A DNA stretch of 35,107 nucleotides. Source: an uncultured Chlorobiaceae bacterium (GTDB lineage: Bacteria > Bacteroidota > Chlorobiia > Chlorobiales > Chlorobiaceae). A program made the translations under genes and the position numbers. Shown here in pieces: positions 8,219 to 16,910 of this stretch (position 1 is the stretch's first letter; every line of letters begins with the position of its first letter). The stretch spans positions 1 through 35,107 of the forward strand of contig CAJAOR010000091.1 of NCBI GenBank assembly GCA_903942355.1, given 5' to 3'. Under the pieces are notes generated by a model, which made no database searches, was not told where the DNA came from, and was given only the letters and a program-made list of their open reading frames with translations.

Positions 8219-8271
8219 GTTGAGGCTATGTGGTACCTTGCAGAAGAAAGAGAGTAAGGTCGCGCATGCAT
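8215..8271 (-). CDS. Possible leader peptide ORF overlapping the GGDEF gene start
   Basis: On the minus strand a strong ribosome-binding sequence, aaggagagg (8280-8272), is followed by an ATG at 8271 that opens an 18-codon frame (MHARPYSLSSARYHIAST). Its TGA overlaps the ATG of the diguanylate cyclase as ATGA. A second ATG four bases further on (8267) gives a 13-codon frame ending at 8226 and has better spacing from the same Shine-Dalgarno. The cyclase ATG itself has no visible Shine-Dalgarno, so coupled translation from a leader would explain its initiation. No protein family is implied, and this could be chance. Confidence 0.28.
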   Translation of the reverse strand: MHARPYSLSSARYHIAST

Positions 8272-8276
8272 CCTCT
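8263..8276. repeat. 14-bp direct repeat, right copy, flanking the GGDEF gene
   Basis: This is the second copy of cgcatgcatcctct (the other is at 6058-6071). On the minus strand it overlaps the end of the aaggagagg ribosome-binding sequence and the two candidate leader-peptide start codons, so part of its sequence may be kept for that reason. Confidence 0.5.
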
Positions 8277-8403
8277 CCTTGGTCAAAATGGTTGAATAGT
8301 AATTGTGTTGTATATATGTTATTAATATTATTATTTAAAATTTACGCTATTTTTTTTTGAATTCACTTCCGGTGTACAGCATTTTTACTGTTTGCACAAT
8401 TTT

Positions 8404-9654
8404 TCAGTTTGTCTTGAGATCGAGCGAGCGGCTTCTGGCAATCAGGGCGGCTTTTCGAGCAGGATAGAGGCTTACCAGAAAACAGAGCAGAATGGCCGTG
8501 ATGCCGACGGCAATAAAATCACCAGCTTGCATGTTGACCGGATAGGCCGTGATGATAAAGGCGCTTTTTGAGGGGAGCTCTACCAGACCGTACAGTTCCT
8601 GGACTTTGCAGACGCACCATGCGATGAATGTTCCGGCAGCCGTTCCTGCGATACCTGTCATGCCCCCCTGAATAATGAAGATGGCCATGAACTGTGGCTT
8701 TTCCATTCCGAGACAGCGGAGATAGAAGAGTTCGCGCTGCTTGTCGATGGCGGTCATGGCAAGGGCACCGGTGAGGCTGAGGGCAGCAACAAGAATGATG
8801 AGCATGAGGACGCTGAAACTCACCCATTTTTCGAGCTGCATGACGGCAAAGATATTGCTGTATTTTTCTTCAAGCGTCCGCACCCGTAGGCTTGTTTTTA
8901 ATGGGCTACGAGCCAGCCACTCCTTGAGGTTTTCTGTAGATGTATCACCCGCGATCCCCTCTTTTCCCCTGATGTCGATGCCCGAGTACTCTCCCCTTCC
9001 CATGAGCAGGATTTTCCTGGCAAAGAGGCTTGAGGTGAGGACATATCGGTCATCAAAGACTTTCTGGAGGGAAAAGAGCGATGAGACGCTGGTTTCAGTA
9101 ATGCCGAGCATCGGAATCAGATAGGGTTCCGAAAGCGATTCAAGACCAAGAGAGATCAGTTCCGGACTGAAAATTTTCACCGCCCTGAAGGGGCTGAGGT
9201 TGGTCCGGTAGGCCAACAACTCGCCGACGGCTATGGTTTCGGGGGTAAAAAAGGGACGGGTTGTATGGGTCTGCCGCATCAGCCGGCGGTGAGCTGTTTC
9301 AGTGATTCCTTTCACAACAACCAGTTCGCTTTTCTCCCTGGTTGCCATAATGGCCTCTCCTTCGGCAAACGGCTCTGCGGAACCGACGCCTTCCAGAGCA
9401 CGTAACGATTGCAGCAGGTTACTGGATACCTGCATGGTTCTGCCCTCAAGAGGCAGAAGCTGGGCTGGACTGTCGATGGTGATAAAAAGATCGCGTGCAA
9501 GCTTCTGGAATCCGTTCAAAACGCTCATGACCACCAGCAGGGTGCTGACGCCAATAACAATTCCGGCAAGACTGATTGCCGAGATGATATTGATAACCCG
9601 GAACCGTTTTCGGGCAAAGCTGAAGCGCTTGGCAATCCATAAACCTGTTTTCAT
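8404..9654 (-). CDS. LolC/LolE-type ABC transporter permease (FtsX family), second of pair
   Basis: A 416-aa inner-membrane permease of the MacB/FtsX superfamily in the LolC/E group, which releases lipoproteins from the inner membrane for delivery to the outer membrane. The N-terminus is typical: a short amphipathic start ([20 protein letters not shown]), a first membrane helix (about 25-50, [19 protein letters not shown]) and the family motif NGFQ. A periplasmic domain of about 220 residues follows, then three C-terminal helices ([19 protein letters not shown]; a segment near [37 protein letters not shown]). The end YPARKAALI is the conserved FtsX-type tail. It begins 22 bases after the upstream paralogue stops. 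No LolD-type ATPase is in the window. Confidence 0.85.
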   Translation of the reverse strand: MKTGLWIAKRFSFARKRFRVINIISAISLAGIVIGVSTLLVVMSVLNGFQKLARDLFITIDSPAQLLPLEGRTMQVSSNLLQSLRALEGVGSAEPFAEGEAIMATREKSELVVVKGITETAHRRLMRQTHTTRPFFTPETIAVGELLAYRTNLSPFRAVKIFSPELISLGLESLSEPYLIPMLGITETSVSSLFSLQKVFDDRYVLTSSLFARKILLMGRGEYSGIDIRGKEGIAGDTSTENLKEWLARSPLKTSLRVRTLEEKYSNIFAVMQLEKWVSFSVLMLIILVAALSLTGALAMTAIDKQRELFYLRCLGMEKPQFMAIFIIQGGMTGIAGTAAGTFIAWCVCKVQELYGLVELPSKSAFIITAYPVNMQAGDFIAVGITAILLCFLVSLYPARKAALIARSRSLDLKTN

Positions 9655-9676
9655 ACAAGCGAAAGTAAGATATTGT

Positions 9677-10951
9677 TTAAGTCCCCAGTGCAGTGCCTGG
9701 TTTCAGCGAGGCGGCAATACGTGCGGGAATAAAGGCAAACAGCAGCGTCAGGGCCATGACTGAAATGGAGACTGCAGCATAGTCCACCGGATCGATGAGG
9801 AGCGGAACATATTTGATGAAATAGCTTTTTTCGGGCAGGGTAATCAGATGAAAGCGGAGCTCGAAAAGCGAAAGTGAGAGGGCAAGGATGTTGCCGGTGA
9901 CCACACCGGAAAGCGAAACCAGGAAAGCCTGTGCCATAAAAACAGCGCTGATTTTGCCGGGTTCAAGGCCGAGGGCACTGAGCATGCCGATTTCACGGGT
10001 CTTTTCAATAATCAGCACCAGAAGCGTCGAGATGATGTTGAAAACCGCCACAATGGTGATGGTCACAATCAAGAGGGGCGCGATGTTTTTCTGAAGTTTC
10101 AGCCATTCAAAAAGGTTGGCATAGCGTTCAAAAACCGTAAAGCCATAAAAGGGGAATCCGAGGGTATTGACCAGCTCTTTGACCGTTCCCGGCAGTTGGT
10201 TGAGGTTGCGGACGTTGGCATCATAGCCGCTGATCATCATGGGGCTGAACTGCTGTTGCAGCTCATTGAGATCGGCGATGAGAACAAAATCATCAAACCC
10301 CTCCTGAAGTCCGGTATCGTAGATGCCGCGTATGACGCCAACCTCAAGGGCAAGAGAGGAGAGCATGTCAACAATGTTTTTGTTGCCTGCAATAAGCTTT
10401 GCGCCTGTGGCATTGCTCCCGAGACCGACAAGCATCACTTTGTTTCCTACCTTGAGATTGAGATTTTCAGCCAGCGTTTGACCGGCATAGAGTGCAATCC
10501 CCTCTCCAGTATGTTGTCCGTTGGGGCTTCCCGAACGAAGAAATTTTTTCAGAAAGCGGCTCTTTTCCTCTTCACTGACTCCCTTGACGACAACTGGTTT
10601 GCTGCGCCAGCTTTCACCGTTGCGCTCGGTGGTGCGGTTACGAAGCACAAAACTTTTTTCCAGGAAAGGTGATGCAGTTGCAATATTCCGGTTACCGGCT
10701 ATCCGTGCCAGATCGGCCCGTCGCTCCTGAAAAAGCTGATCGTCGGGGTAACGGATTTGCAGGTGGGCGCTGAAGCTGATCAGCTTGTTTTCCACACTGC
10801 TGGCAAATCCGTTCACAATGGAGAGTGACAGAATAAGCGCTGCAGTACCCACCGCGATGCCGATAACGGCAACCATGACAATAAAGGTTGGTTTCGTTGC
10901 CGACCGCTGTTTGAATGCAAAGCGCCTTGCAATATAGAACTCGGGTCTCAT
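9677..10951 (-). CDS. LolC/LolE-type ABC transporter permease (FtsX family), first of pair
   Basis: A 424-aa LolC/E-type permease, paralogous to the next gene. It has a first membrane helix around residues 25-48 ([19 protein letters not shown]) followed by [14 protein letters not shown], then a periplasmic domain, then three helices ([26 protein letters not shown]; a segment in [47 protein letters not shown]). The stretch [19 protein letters not shown] is the cytoplasmic coupling helix region that contacts the ATPase in this superfamily. The ATG lies two bases after the stop of the PstS-like gene (TAA-CG-ATG), so these are almost certainly co-translated. Having two different permeases side by side suggests a LolCE-like heterodimer, with the ATPase encoded elsewhere. 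Confidence 0.86.
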   Translation of the reverse strand: MRPEFYIARRFAFKQRSATKPTFIVMVAVIGIAVGTAALILSLSIVNGFASSVENKLISFSAHLQIRYPDDQLFQERRADLARIAGNRNIATASPFLEKSFVLRNRTTERNGESWRSKPVVVKGVSEEEKSRFLKKFLRSGSPNGQHTGEGIALYAGQTLAENLNLKVGNKVMLVGLGSNATGAKLIAGNKNIVDMLSSLALEVGVIRGIYDTGLQEGFDDFVLIADLNELQQQFSPMMISGYDANVRNLNQLPGTVKELVNTLGFPFYGFTVFERYANLFEWLKLQKNIAPLLIVTITIVAVFNIISTLLVLIIEKTREIGMLSALGLEPGKISAVFMAQAFLVSLSGVVTGNILALSLSLFELRFHLITLPEKSYFIKYVPLLIDPVDYAAVSISVMALTLLFAFIPARIAASLKPGTALGT

Positions 10952-10953
10952 CG

Positions 10954-11871
10954 TTATTTCAGGATAATGGTTCGTTCAACAAGCCTGTAGGGGGCAAGAG
11001 AGCTTCTTTCAAATGCCTTCTGCCCTGCACTGCCAAGCCACGAACCGAACCCGGCCGCCAGCGCGTCACCGGGATAATAGACATAGTAAACCGTTGCAAC
11101 AAGGGGATAGCGCCCGTCGAAGATATTTTGCTGTGTTGGCAGGTATGCTTCCGCCCCAACACTCTCTCTGGCAAGAGAAACTATCCTGATGCTGCCTGTT
11201 TTTTTTCCCTGTTTCAGCGCCAGCGGGAGTGCTCTCTGGAGCGAAGAGCGGAAGAGTAGTCCAATAGCCTGCTTGTCGGTCGATACCCTCTCGATCAGCT
11301 CCTGGTCGCTGCTGCATGCCCATGGGTGCAGCTCTGCTCTTGTTTTTCCCGTTTTGGCAGCAAGAACCGAGAGAAGGCGAAAATCATCTGTTGTTACCAG
11401 AGGGGTCGCATCGCTTTTTTCTCTTGCTGAAAACAGGACCCCAAGCTCTTTTGTGGAAAGCATGAGGGCGGGGTTACGGCTATTGACAATGCAGACGATG
11501 GCGTCCAGGGCGACAGGTTCAAGGCGAATGGGTCTTTCCATTGCCGCAAACAAAGCCTTTTCGCCTGCTTCAGGTTCCCCGCTGATCAATGCGGCTTTCA
11601 CTTTTCCATCAAGAAGATAGTTCAGGCTCTTTGCTGACGCTGCCGGCATGAGCGTTATGCTCGCTTCCGGATAATAACGGCTGAAGCTCTCTCTCTGACT
11701 TTTGGCGATATCCTCAAGTTGGCGATCGAAAGCAAGGGTCATGTTTCCGCTTTTGGCGGTTTCGCCCTTATGCTGAGTGCAGTTTGTCAGCAAAATAGCA
11801 AAAACAAGAAGCAACAGGCTCTTCATGACCATGACGGGAGTGGGCTTAATGGCTCTGTTTTTCATACTCAT
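10954..11871 (-). CDS. PstS-like substrate-binding lipoprotein
   Basis: A 305-aa lipoprotein of the PstS-like periplasmic binding protein group. The N-terminus has basic residues, then a hydrophobic run (MKSLLLLVFAILL) and the lipobox LTNC with the cysteine at residue 31, so the mature protein is lipid-anchored. The ATG at 11871 leaves a 30-residue signal peptide; inner methionines 14 and 16 would give a very short one. The body fits the fold: NMTLAFDRQLEDIAKSQ at the start of the mature domain, AALISGEP, VALDAIVCIVNSRNP and STKELGVLFSARE, the last two corresponding to the usual 'D-xx-A-vvvN ... lt-xx-l-xxIf-G' pattern of phosphate-binding proteins. No pstC, pstA or pstB lies nearby. The gene is instead coupled to two LolC/E permeases. 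Phosphate binding is plausible but not shown. Confidence 0.75.
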   Translation of the reverse strand: MSMKNRAIKPTPVMVMKSLLLLVFAILLTNCTQHKGETAKSGNMTLAFDRQLEDIAKSQRESFSRYYPEASITLMPAASAKSLNYLLDGKVKAALISGEPEAGEKALFAAMERPIRLEPVALDAIVCIVNSRNPALMLSTKELGVLFSAREKSDATPLVTTDDFRLLSVLAAKTGKTRAELHPWACSSDQELIERVSTDKQAIGLLFRSSLQRALPLALKQGKKTGSIRIVSLARESVGAEAYLPTQQNIFDGRYPLVATVYYVYYPGDALAAGFGSWLGSAGQKAFERSSLAPYRLVERTIILK

Positions 11872-11993
11872 CCGTTTTTTCTGGTGTAACCTGTCAGATA
11901 TGCCGCTCTTGAATTAGGTCAATCGCTAAGATAGGGAGAAAAAAGATGTTGCCATAAAAAACCGTCTGAAGGTCGTGATGATGAAAAAAAACA

Positions 11994-12018
11994 TTACCTG
12001 TTCTTGAAAATCAGGTAA
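11994..12018. promoter_or_regulatory. Inverted repeat in the argC upstream region
   Basis: Arms ttacctg (11994-12000) and caggtaa (12012-12018), 7 bp each, flank an 11-base centre, about 90 bases upstream of argC and 120 bases from the divergent lipoprotein gene. It could be an operator or an RNA hairpin in a leader. It does not match the ArgR box consensus (TGAAT-like half sites), which I looked for and did not find convincingly in this 237-base region. Confidence 0.3.
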
Positions 12019-12076
12019 AAAAGGTTAATATTTCCGCCTTCCGTATTACCTTATTCCGGGATCATATCCTTTTTTA

Positions 12077-12104
12077 TTGAAAACGCTTCTTATGGGCATA
12101 TTCT
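12077..12104 (+). promoter_or_regulatory. Candidate promoter for the arg run
   Basis: TTGAAA (12077-12082) and TATTCT (12099-12104) with a 16-base spacer are a fair sigma-70-type pair just before argC. If used, transcription would start near 12110. That would place the first ATG (12109) before or at the transcript start and favour the ATG at 12139 as the real argC start. Confidence 0.25.
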
Positions 12105-12108
12105 TGAG

Positions 12109-13143
12109 ATGAAAGAACCTGTATCAGAGAGTTCGGCCATGTACTCAGCATCAATAATCGGAGCTTCCGGCTATTCCGGAGCCGAGCTGACGAGGCTGCT
12201 TCTTCAGCATCCAAATATCGAACTTCAGGAGCTTTTTGCTTTTTCCCAGACCGGAAAACATGTTTCTGAGCTCTATGCGGCCCTTTCGTGCGACAAGGTT
12301 TACCAGCCATACAACGGTGAAACAGAGAGCGATATTTATTTTCTTGCACTTCCTCATGGTGAGGCGCTTCGGCTTGTCCCTCCACTGGTTGAAGCCGGAA
12401 AAACAGTAATCGACCTTTCAGGCGACTTCAGGCTGAAAAGCCCGCTTGAGCATGAGCAATACTACAAACAGGTTAAATCTCCCGACTCAGTAATGACCTA
12501 CGGGATGTCGGAACTGTTTCGTGAAGAGATCATCAAGGCAAAGGCTATCAGTAATCCGGGCTGTTTTGCAACCAGCATCATTCTCGGTGTTGCTCCCCTC
12601 TTTCTTGGCAATGAGAGCTCTGTAAGGGTTCGCGCAATCAATTGCACCTCCACTTCCGGTATTTCCGGGGCGGGACGAAGCAGCAGGACCGAGTTGTCGT
12701 TTTCGGAAATGAGTGAAAATGTCCGGGCCTATAAGGTTGGCGTCCATCAGCATATTCCGGAAATCATGCAAGCTCTTGGCTCTTCAGCAACCACTCCTTC
12801 GTTTGATTTTACCTTTACGCCGATGATCGGCTCTCTGGTGAGGGGTATCTACAGCATTCTTAATGTTCAGCTTGAAAGCCCCCTTCAAGCAGATCAAATC
12901 AGTGAAATCTACAGGAGCTTCTACCATGAAGCACCCTTTGTCAGGGTACGCGACAACATGATCGAAGTAAGGCATGTTGCCCATACCAATTTTTGTGATG
13001 TCCATATTGCTTATGCCGCTCCGGGTGGTTCGGTGGTCATCGTCACCGCCATCGACAATCTTCTGAAGGGGGCTGCCGGGCAGGCCATCCAGAACATGAA
13101 CCTCATGCTTGGCTTGCCTGAAAAAACCGGCCTCTCTTTTTAG
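12109..13143 (+). CDS. argC: N-acetyl-gamma-glutamyl-phosphate reductase
   Basis: ArgC reduces N-acetylglutamyl-5-phosphate to the semialdehyde with NADPH, the third step of arginine synthesis. The Rossmann motif [16 protein letters not shown] is at the N-terminus. The catalytic cysteine lies in [13 protein letters not shown], the family pattern (G-N-P-G-C-[FY]-x-T). DLSGDFRLK and the substrate-binding histidine in [11 protein letters not shown] are also clear. The ATG at 12109 gives 344 aa. A second in-frame ATG at 12139 ([11 protein letters not shown]) gives 334 aa, puts the Rossmann strand right at the N-terminus as in most ArgC, and has agagag upstream, so it is a serious alternative. This is the first gene of the arg run, with argJ 30-110 bases downstream depending on its start. 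Confidence 0.95.
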   Translation: MKEPVSESSAMYSASIIGASGYSGAELTRLLLQHPNIELQELFAFSQTGKHVSELYAALSCDKVYQPYNGETESDIYFLALPHGEALRLVPPLVEAGKTVIDLSGDFRLKSPLEHEQYYKQVKSPDSVMTYGMSELFREEIIKAKAISNPGCFATSIILGVAPLFLGNESSVRVRAINCTSTSGISGAGRSSRTELSFSEMSENVRAYKVGVHQHIPEIMQALGSSATTPSFDFTFTPMIGSLVRGIYSILNVQLESPLQADQISEIYRSFYHEAPFVRVRDNMIEVRHVAHTNFCDVHIAYAAPGGSVVIVTAIDNLLKGAAGQAIQNMNLMLGLPEKTGLSF

Positions 13144-13174
13144 TATTTTTAACCGTTAACCCACTTATACTGCA

Positions 13175-14458
13175 TTGGAGAAACTCTCAAAAGGGCTTAA
13201 AGCTATTCATAAACTTTCTGCTGTCACTTCCTGGCCGTTACCGGTCACCCCTATGGCGGCAGCATCGGATGGGACGCATGGGTTCTGGCCTGAGGGTTTT
13301 TCTTCGGGCGCAGTATCGGCGGCCATAAAATATGAGCGAAAAGATTTGATGCTTCTTGTGGCCGACAGCCCTTCAAGCGCTGCCGCACTCTTTACCCGGA
13401 ACCTGTGCTGTGCCGCTCCGGTAACGCTTTCACGCGACCACCTGCAACGCTCCTCATCCTCGGTCAGGGCCATTATCTGCAACAGCGGCAATGCCAATGC
13501 TGCCACCGGCAAAAAAGGAATGGATGACGCACTGGCTATGGCTGAAGCCGTTGCTCGGGAACTTTCCTTCAAGCCGGAAGAGGTTCTTGTTGCCTCAACC
13601 GGCGTTATCGGCCAGTTCATGCCCATGGAGAGGGTTCTCGGGGGTATTTCAGCCCTCCCCCCCACCCTGCAGCATCACTCAGTTATCGATGCGGCGCAGG
13701 CGATCATGACCACCGATACCTTTCCGAAATTTTTCACCCTCGAGCTCCAACTTTCAGGCGGCAAGGTCCGTCTTAGCGGCATCGCCAAAGGATCTGGCAT
13801 GATTTGCCCGAACATGGCGACCATGCTTGCCATTCTGGCTACTGATGCCTCAATAGCTCCGGAGCTGCTTCAGCAAGCGCTCAGTCTTGCAAACCACCAG
13901 AGTTTCAACGCCATAACGGTCGATGGCGATACCAGCACAAACGATATGGTCTCCATCCTTGCCAGCGGCAAGGGCCCTGAAATCCTGGCTGACAGCCAGG
14001 ATTTTGCTCTTTTTTGCGAAGCTCTCCAGGCGCTCATGACCTTTCTTGCCAAGCTCATTGTCATTGACGGAGAGGGTGCCACAAAACTGGTTGAAGTGAT
14101 CGTCGAAGGAGCCGTCGATGACCGAGAGGCAGAACTTGCAGCCAGAACCATAGCCCAGTCCAGTCTTGTCAAAACAGCCATTCACGGAGAGGATGCCAAC
14201 TGGGGCAGAATTATCGCCGCTGCAGGCCGTTCCGGAGCGTTTTTCAATCAGGAAGAGCTCGAACTTCATTTTGACGATCTCTCTCTTCTTAAACCAGGTC
14301 TCATTGCTGACTTTTCTGAAACAGAGGCCTCTCGGGTCATGGCAAAAGAGTCTTATACGATCACGCTTCGTCTTGGCAGCGGCCCGGGACGGGCAACCGT
14401 GTGGACCTGCGACTTGAGCAAGGAGTATGTCGATATAAACGGAAGCTACAGAAGCTGA
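13175..14458 (+). CDS. argJ: Bifunctional ornithine acetyltransferase / N-acetylglutamate synthase
   Basis: ArgJ moves the acetyl group from N-acetylornithine to glutamate, closing the recycling route; many members also make N-acetylglutamate from acetyl-CoA. It is an Ntn-hydrolase-like protein that cleaves itself before a threonine. Here the cleavage site is in AKGSGMICPNMATMLAI, with the nucleophile Thr about residue 216 in this numbering. Other landmarks are ICNSGNANAATG, STGVIGQFMPM (oxyanion region), TTDTFPK, NAITVDGDTSTND, HGEDANWGRI and the C-terminus EYVDINGSYRS. The start is uncertain: the frame opens at a TTG (13175), and the first ATG in frame is at 13253 (MAAASDGTHG), which would give 401 aa, close to the family norm. 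Neither has a clear Shine-Dalgarno. The sequence WPLPVT between them may be conserved, so I kept the longer frame. Confidence 0.94.
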   Translation: MEKLSKGLKAIHKLSAVTSWPLPVTPMAAASDGTHGFWPEGFSSGAVSAAIKYERKDLMLLVADSPSSAAALFTRNLCCAAPVTLSRDHLQRSSSSVRAIICNSGNANAATGKKGMDDALAMAEAVARELSFKPEEVLVASTGVIGQFMPMERVLGGISALPPTLQHHSVIDAAQAIMTTDTFPKFFTLELQLSGGKVRLSGIAKGSGMICPNMATMLAILATDASIAPELLQQALSLANHQSFNAITVDGDTSTNDMVSILASGKGPEILADSQDFALFCEALQALMTFLAKLIVIDGEGATKLVEVIVEGAVDDREAELAARTIAQSSLVKTAIHGEDANWGRIIAAAGRSGAFFNQEELELHFDDLSLLKPGLIADFSETEASRVMAKESYTITLRLGSGPGRATVWTCDLSKEYVDINGSYRS

Positions 14459-14494
14459 CCCTCAAACTAACCATCAAGAGCAACTTTTCCCGAA

Positions 14495-15409
14495 ATGGAC
14501 ACGTTACCGTGCAATGAACTGAATCCGGCAAGAAAGGCCCCCCATGCTGCTATCGGGCCTGTACTTATTGAAGCGTTACCCTATATCCGCAAGTTTGAAG
14601 GAAAGACCTTTGTTATTAAATATGGCGGTGCAGCCATGAAGGATTCCTGTCTTAAAAACAGCTTTGCCCAGAATGTCACGCTTCTCAGTAAAGTCGGCAT
14701 CAAGGTTGTTCTTGTGCACGGCGGTGGTGATGCCATAACAAAAACGGCGGAAAAACTCGGCATAACTTCACGCTTTCTTCATGGACGCAGGGTAACGGAC
14801 AAGGAGATGATCTCGGTTATCCAGATGACCCTTGCAGGCAAGGTCAATCAGGATATTGTCCAGTTGATCAGCGAACATGGCGGCAAAGCTGTGGGAGTTA
14901 CCGGCCTTGATGCCGATACCATCAAGGCTGTTCCCCACCAGAATGCTGATACGCTCGGCTTGGTGGGTGAGGTATCGCATATCAATACTGACTACATTGA
15001 TCTTTTGTGCCATGCAGGACTCATTCCTGTCATTGCTCCGACCGGATTCGACGACCAAGGCAATATCTACAACATCAATGCTGATGATGCGGCAAGCAGT
15101 ATCGCTATCGCATTGAAAGCTGAAAAACTCATTTATGTCAGTGATGTTGCAGGCATTCATGTGGGCGAAAGAATCCTGAAAACCATCTGCAAGGCGGAAG
15201 CTGCGGATTTTATCGAACAGGGTATTATTTCTGGCGGAATGATCCCGAAAGTTCTCTCGGCATTCAAAACGCTTGACGGCGGAGTTGGAAAAATTCATCT
15301 CATTGACGGAAAATCAACACATTCGCTCTTGCTTGAAATATTCACGCATGAAGGGGTCGGAACCCAGTTTATTGCGGAGCAGGACAGTGATCAATTTATA
15401 AACAGGTAA
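14495..15409 (+). CDS. argB: Acetylglutamate kinase
   Basis: ArgB phosphorylates N-acetylglutamate, the committed second step and the usual point of arginine feedback control. The amino-acid-kinase signatures are present: [12 protein letters not shown] (about residues 39-50) at the N-terminal phosphate site, [11 protein letters not shown] with the glycine-rich loop, [19 protein letters not shown], and the nucleotide-binding [27 protein letters not shown]. The segment [27 protein letters not shown] carries the conserved catalytic lysine region. The 304-aa length and extra N-terminal helix (about 35 residues before the first kinase strand) fit the hexameric, arginine-inhibited type rather than the shorter E. 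coli dimer. That regulatory type is an inference from length. It starts 36 bases after argJ and ends four bases before argF. Confidence 0.96.
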   Translation: MDTLPCNELNPARKAPHAAIGPVLIEALPYIRKFEGKTFVIKYGGAAMKDSCLKNSFAQNVTLLSKVGIKVVLVHGGGDAITKTAEKLGITSRFLHGRRVTDKEMISVIQMTLAGKVNQDIVQLISEHGGKAVGVTGLDADTIKAVPHQNADTLGLVGEVSHINTDYIDLLCHAGLIPVIAPTGFDDQGNIYNINADDAASSIAIALKAEKLIYVSDVAGIHVGERILKTICKAEAADFIEQGIISGGMIPKVLSAFKTLDGGVGKIHLIDGKSTHSLLLEIFTHEGVGTQFIAEQDSDQFINR

Positions 15410-15413
15410 CGGC

Positions 15414-16430
15414 ATGGAAGAGGTTCAAATAAAGAAAGTTTCCGCCAAACGTGATTTCCTTGGCTTTTCAGCGCTTGATGGCGGCAAGATTATCGAGTTG
15501 TTCGATTACTCCCTCTTTATCAAGAAAAAGAGAGGTGAGAACCCATCCGAATCCGGTTTTTTGCCGCTGCGCAACAAAACCGTTGCCATGATTTTCAGCA
15601 AGCCATCGCTGAGAACAAGGGTCTCTTTTGAGATCGGCATTCATGAGCTGGGAGGATATGCCATCAGCCTTGAGGGTCAGGCAATCGGTCTCGGATCGCG
15701 CGAATCGGTGGGTGATGTTGCCCGGCTTCTTTCCCGCTACAATGACGCTATCGTTGCGCGTCTGCATGAACATGCCATTATCGAAGGACTTGCCGGAAAC
15801 GCCTCCATTCCGGTCATCAATGCGCTGACCGATCTGTCGCACCCGTGCCAGGTACTTGCCGATGCCTTTACGCTTTACGAAAAGTCACTATGGCATCAGG
15901 GAATCAAGGTTGTTTTTGTCGGTGACGGCAATAATGTTGCCAATTCATGGATAGAACTTGCAGGGTTGCTCCCCTTTCACTTTGTCCTTGCCTGTCCGGA
16001 AGGATACATGCCCGACAAGGGAGTGCTTGAGACTGCCCGCCAAAAGGGTATCAGCCGCATCGAAATCGTGCATGATCCAAAAGAGGCTGCGGCCAACGCT
16101 GATGTACTCTACACCGATGTCTGGACCAGCATGGGGCAGGAGTCGGAGACGGGTGACCGCCTCAGGATATTCTCCCCTTTTCAAATCAACAGCGCCCTGC
16201 TTGCTGAGGCAAAACCCGGTGCCGTCGTCATGCACTGTATGCCGGCACACCGTGGAGAGGAGATAAGCGCAGAGGCGATGGACGGGCCGCATTCCATTAT
16301 TCTTGATCAGGCCGAAAACCGGCTTCATGTACAGAAAGCTCTTCTGGTCAAGTTGCTTAACCATGAAGAGTACAGGAAATTTCACCTGACCCATCGTCTC
16401 CTGAATGCCGCCAAAAAAATCAGGAGCTGA
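15414..16430 (+). CDS. argF: Ornithine carbamoyltransferase
   Basis: ArgF makes citrulline from ornithine and carbamoyl phosphate. The carbamoyl-phosphate loop is KPSLRTRVSFE (the S-x-R-T-R motif, with L in place of the commoner T), followed by SLEGQAIGLGSRESVGDVARLLSRY. HPCQVLADAFTL is the ornithine-type HPCQ motif, which separates it from aspartate carbamoyltransferase (HPTQ). VVFVGDGNNVANSW and the C-terminal MHCMPAHRGEEIS complete the signature, the last containing the ornithine-site cysteine. The 338-aa length is slightly above the family norm because of an N-terminal extension (MEEVQIKKVSAKRDF). Some related phyla have succinyl- or acetyl-ornithine variants; I see no sign of one, but the motifs alone do not rule this out. 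It starts four bases after the argB stop. Confidence 0.93.
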   Translation: MEEVQIKKVSAKRDFLGFSALDGGKIIELFDYSLFIKKKRGENPSESGFLPLRNKTVAMIFSKPSLRTRVSFEIGIHELGGYAISLEGQAIGLGSRESVGDVARLLSRYNDAIVARLHEHAIIEGLAGNASIPVINALTDLSHPCQVLADAFTLYEKSLWHQGIKVVFVGDGNNVANSWIELAGLLPFHFVLACPEGYMPDKGVLETARQKGISRIEIVHDPKEAAANADVLYTDVWTSMGQESETGDRLRIFSPFQINSALLAEAKPGAVVMHCMPAHRGEEISAEAMDGPHSIILDQAENRLHVQKALLVKLLNHEEYRKFHLTHRLLNAAKKIRS

Positions 16431-16444
16431 GGGATGAAACAACA

Positions 16445-16894
16445 ATGAACAAGTATGCACGACAACTGAAGATCCGCGAAATTCTTAATCACAACAATGT
16501 TGGCAATCAGCATGACCTTCTGCAACTGCTCCGGGATTCCGGGATGGTGGTTGCACAGGCCACCCTTTCGCGTGATTGCGCCGAACTCGGCATTATCCGT
16601 TCAAGAACGAACGGAACCTTCAAAATGCATTTTCCTGATGATAAGGATACCGACCTGATTATCAAAGGCCTGGTGGGGATTGAAGTCCTTTCTGTCAAAG
16701 CCAATGAAACAGCAATCATTGTTATGACCATTCCTGGCAGGGCCCATGGTGTCGGCTCCTGGCTCGATCAGCTCAAAAGCCCGCTCATTCTTGGCACTAT
16801 CGCCGGAGATGACACAGTCCTTGTTATTCCGACTTCCGTGCTGCACATTTCAGCCTTGATATCATATATTCAAAAAAAGCTTTCCAAAAACTGA
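16445..16894 (+). CDS. argR: Arginine repressor
   Basis: ArgR is an arginine-dependent hexameric DNA-binding regulator. The 149-aa protein has the N-terminal winged helix (about 1-70) with the recognition-helix signature [15 protein letters not shown], and a C-terminal oligomerisation and arginine-binding domain with [35 protein letters not shown] and [13 protein letters not shown]; the acidic pair in AGDD is where arginine sits in the family. It lies inside the run it presumably controls, 14 bases after argF and 16 before argG, so it probably regulates its own synthesis. I could not find a clear ARG-box operator upstream of argC, so the target sequence may differ from the E. coli and Bacillus consensus. 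Confidence 0.95.
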   Translation: MNKYARQLKIREILNHNNVGNQHDLLQLLRDSGMVVAQATLSRDCAELGIIRSRTNGTFKMHFPDDKDTDLIIKGLVGIEVLSVKANETAIIVMTIPGRAHGVGSWLDQLKSPLILGTIAGDDTVLVIPTSVLHISALISYIQKKLSKN

Positions 16895-16910
16895 TAATTC
16901 AATACAACGT

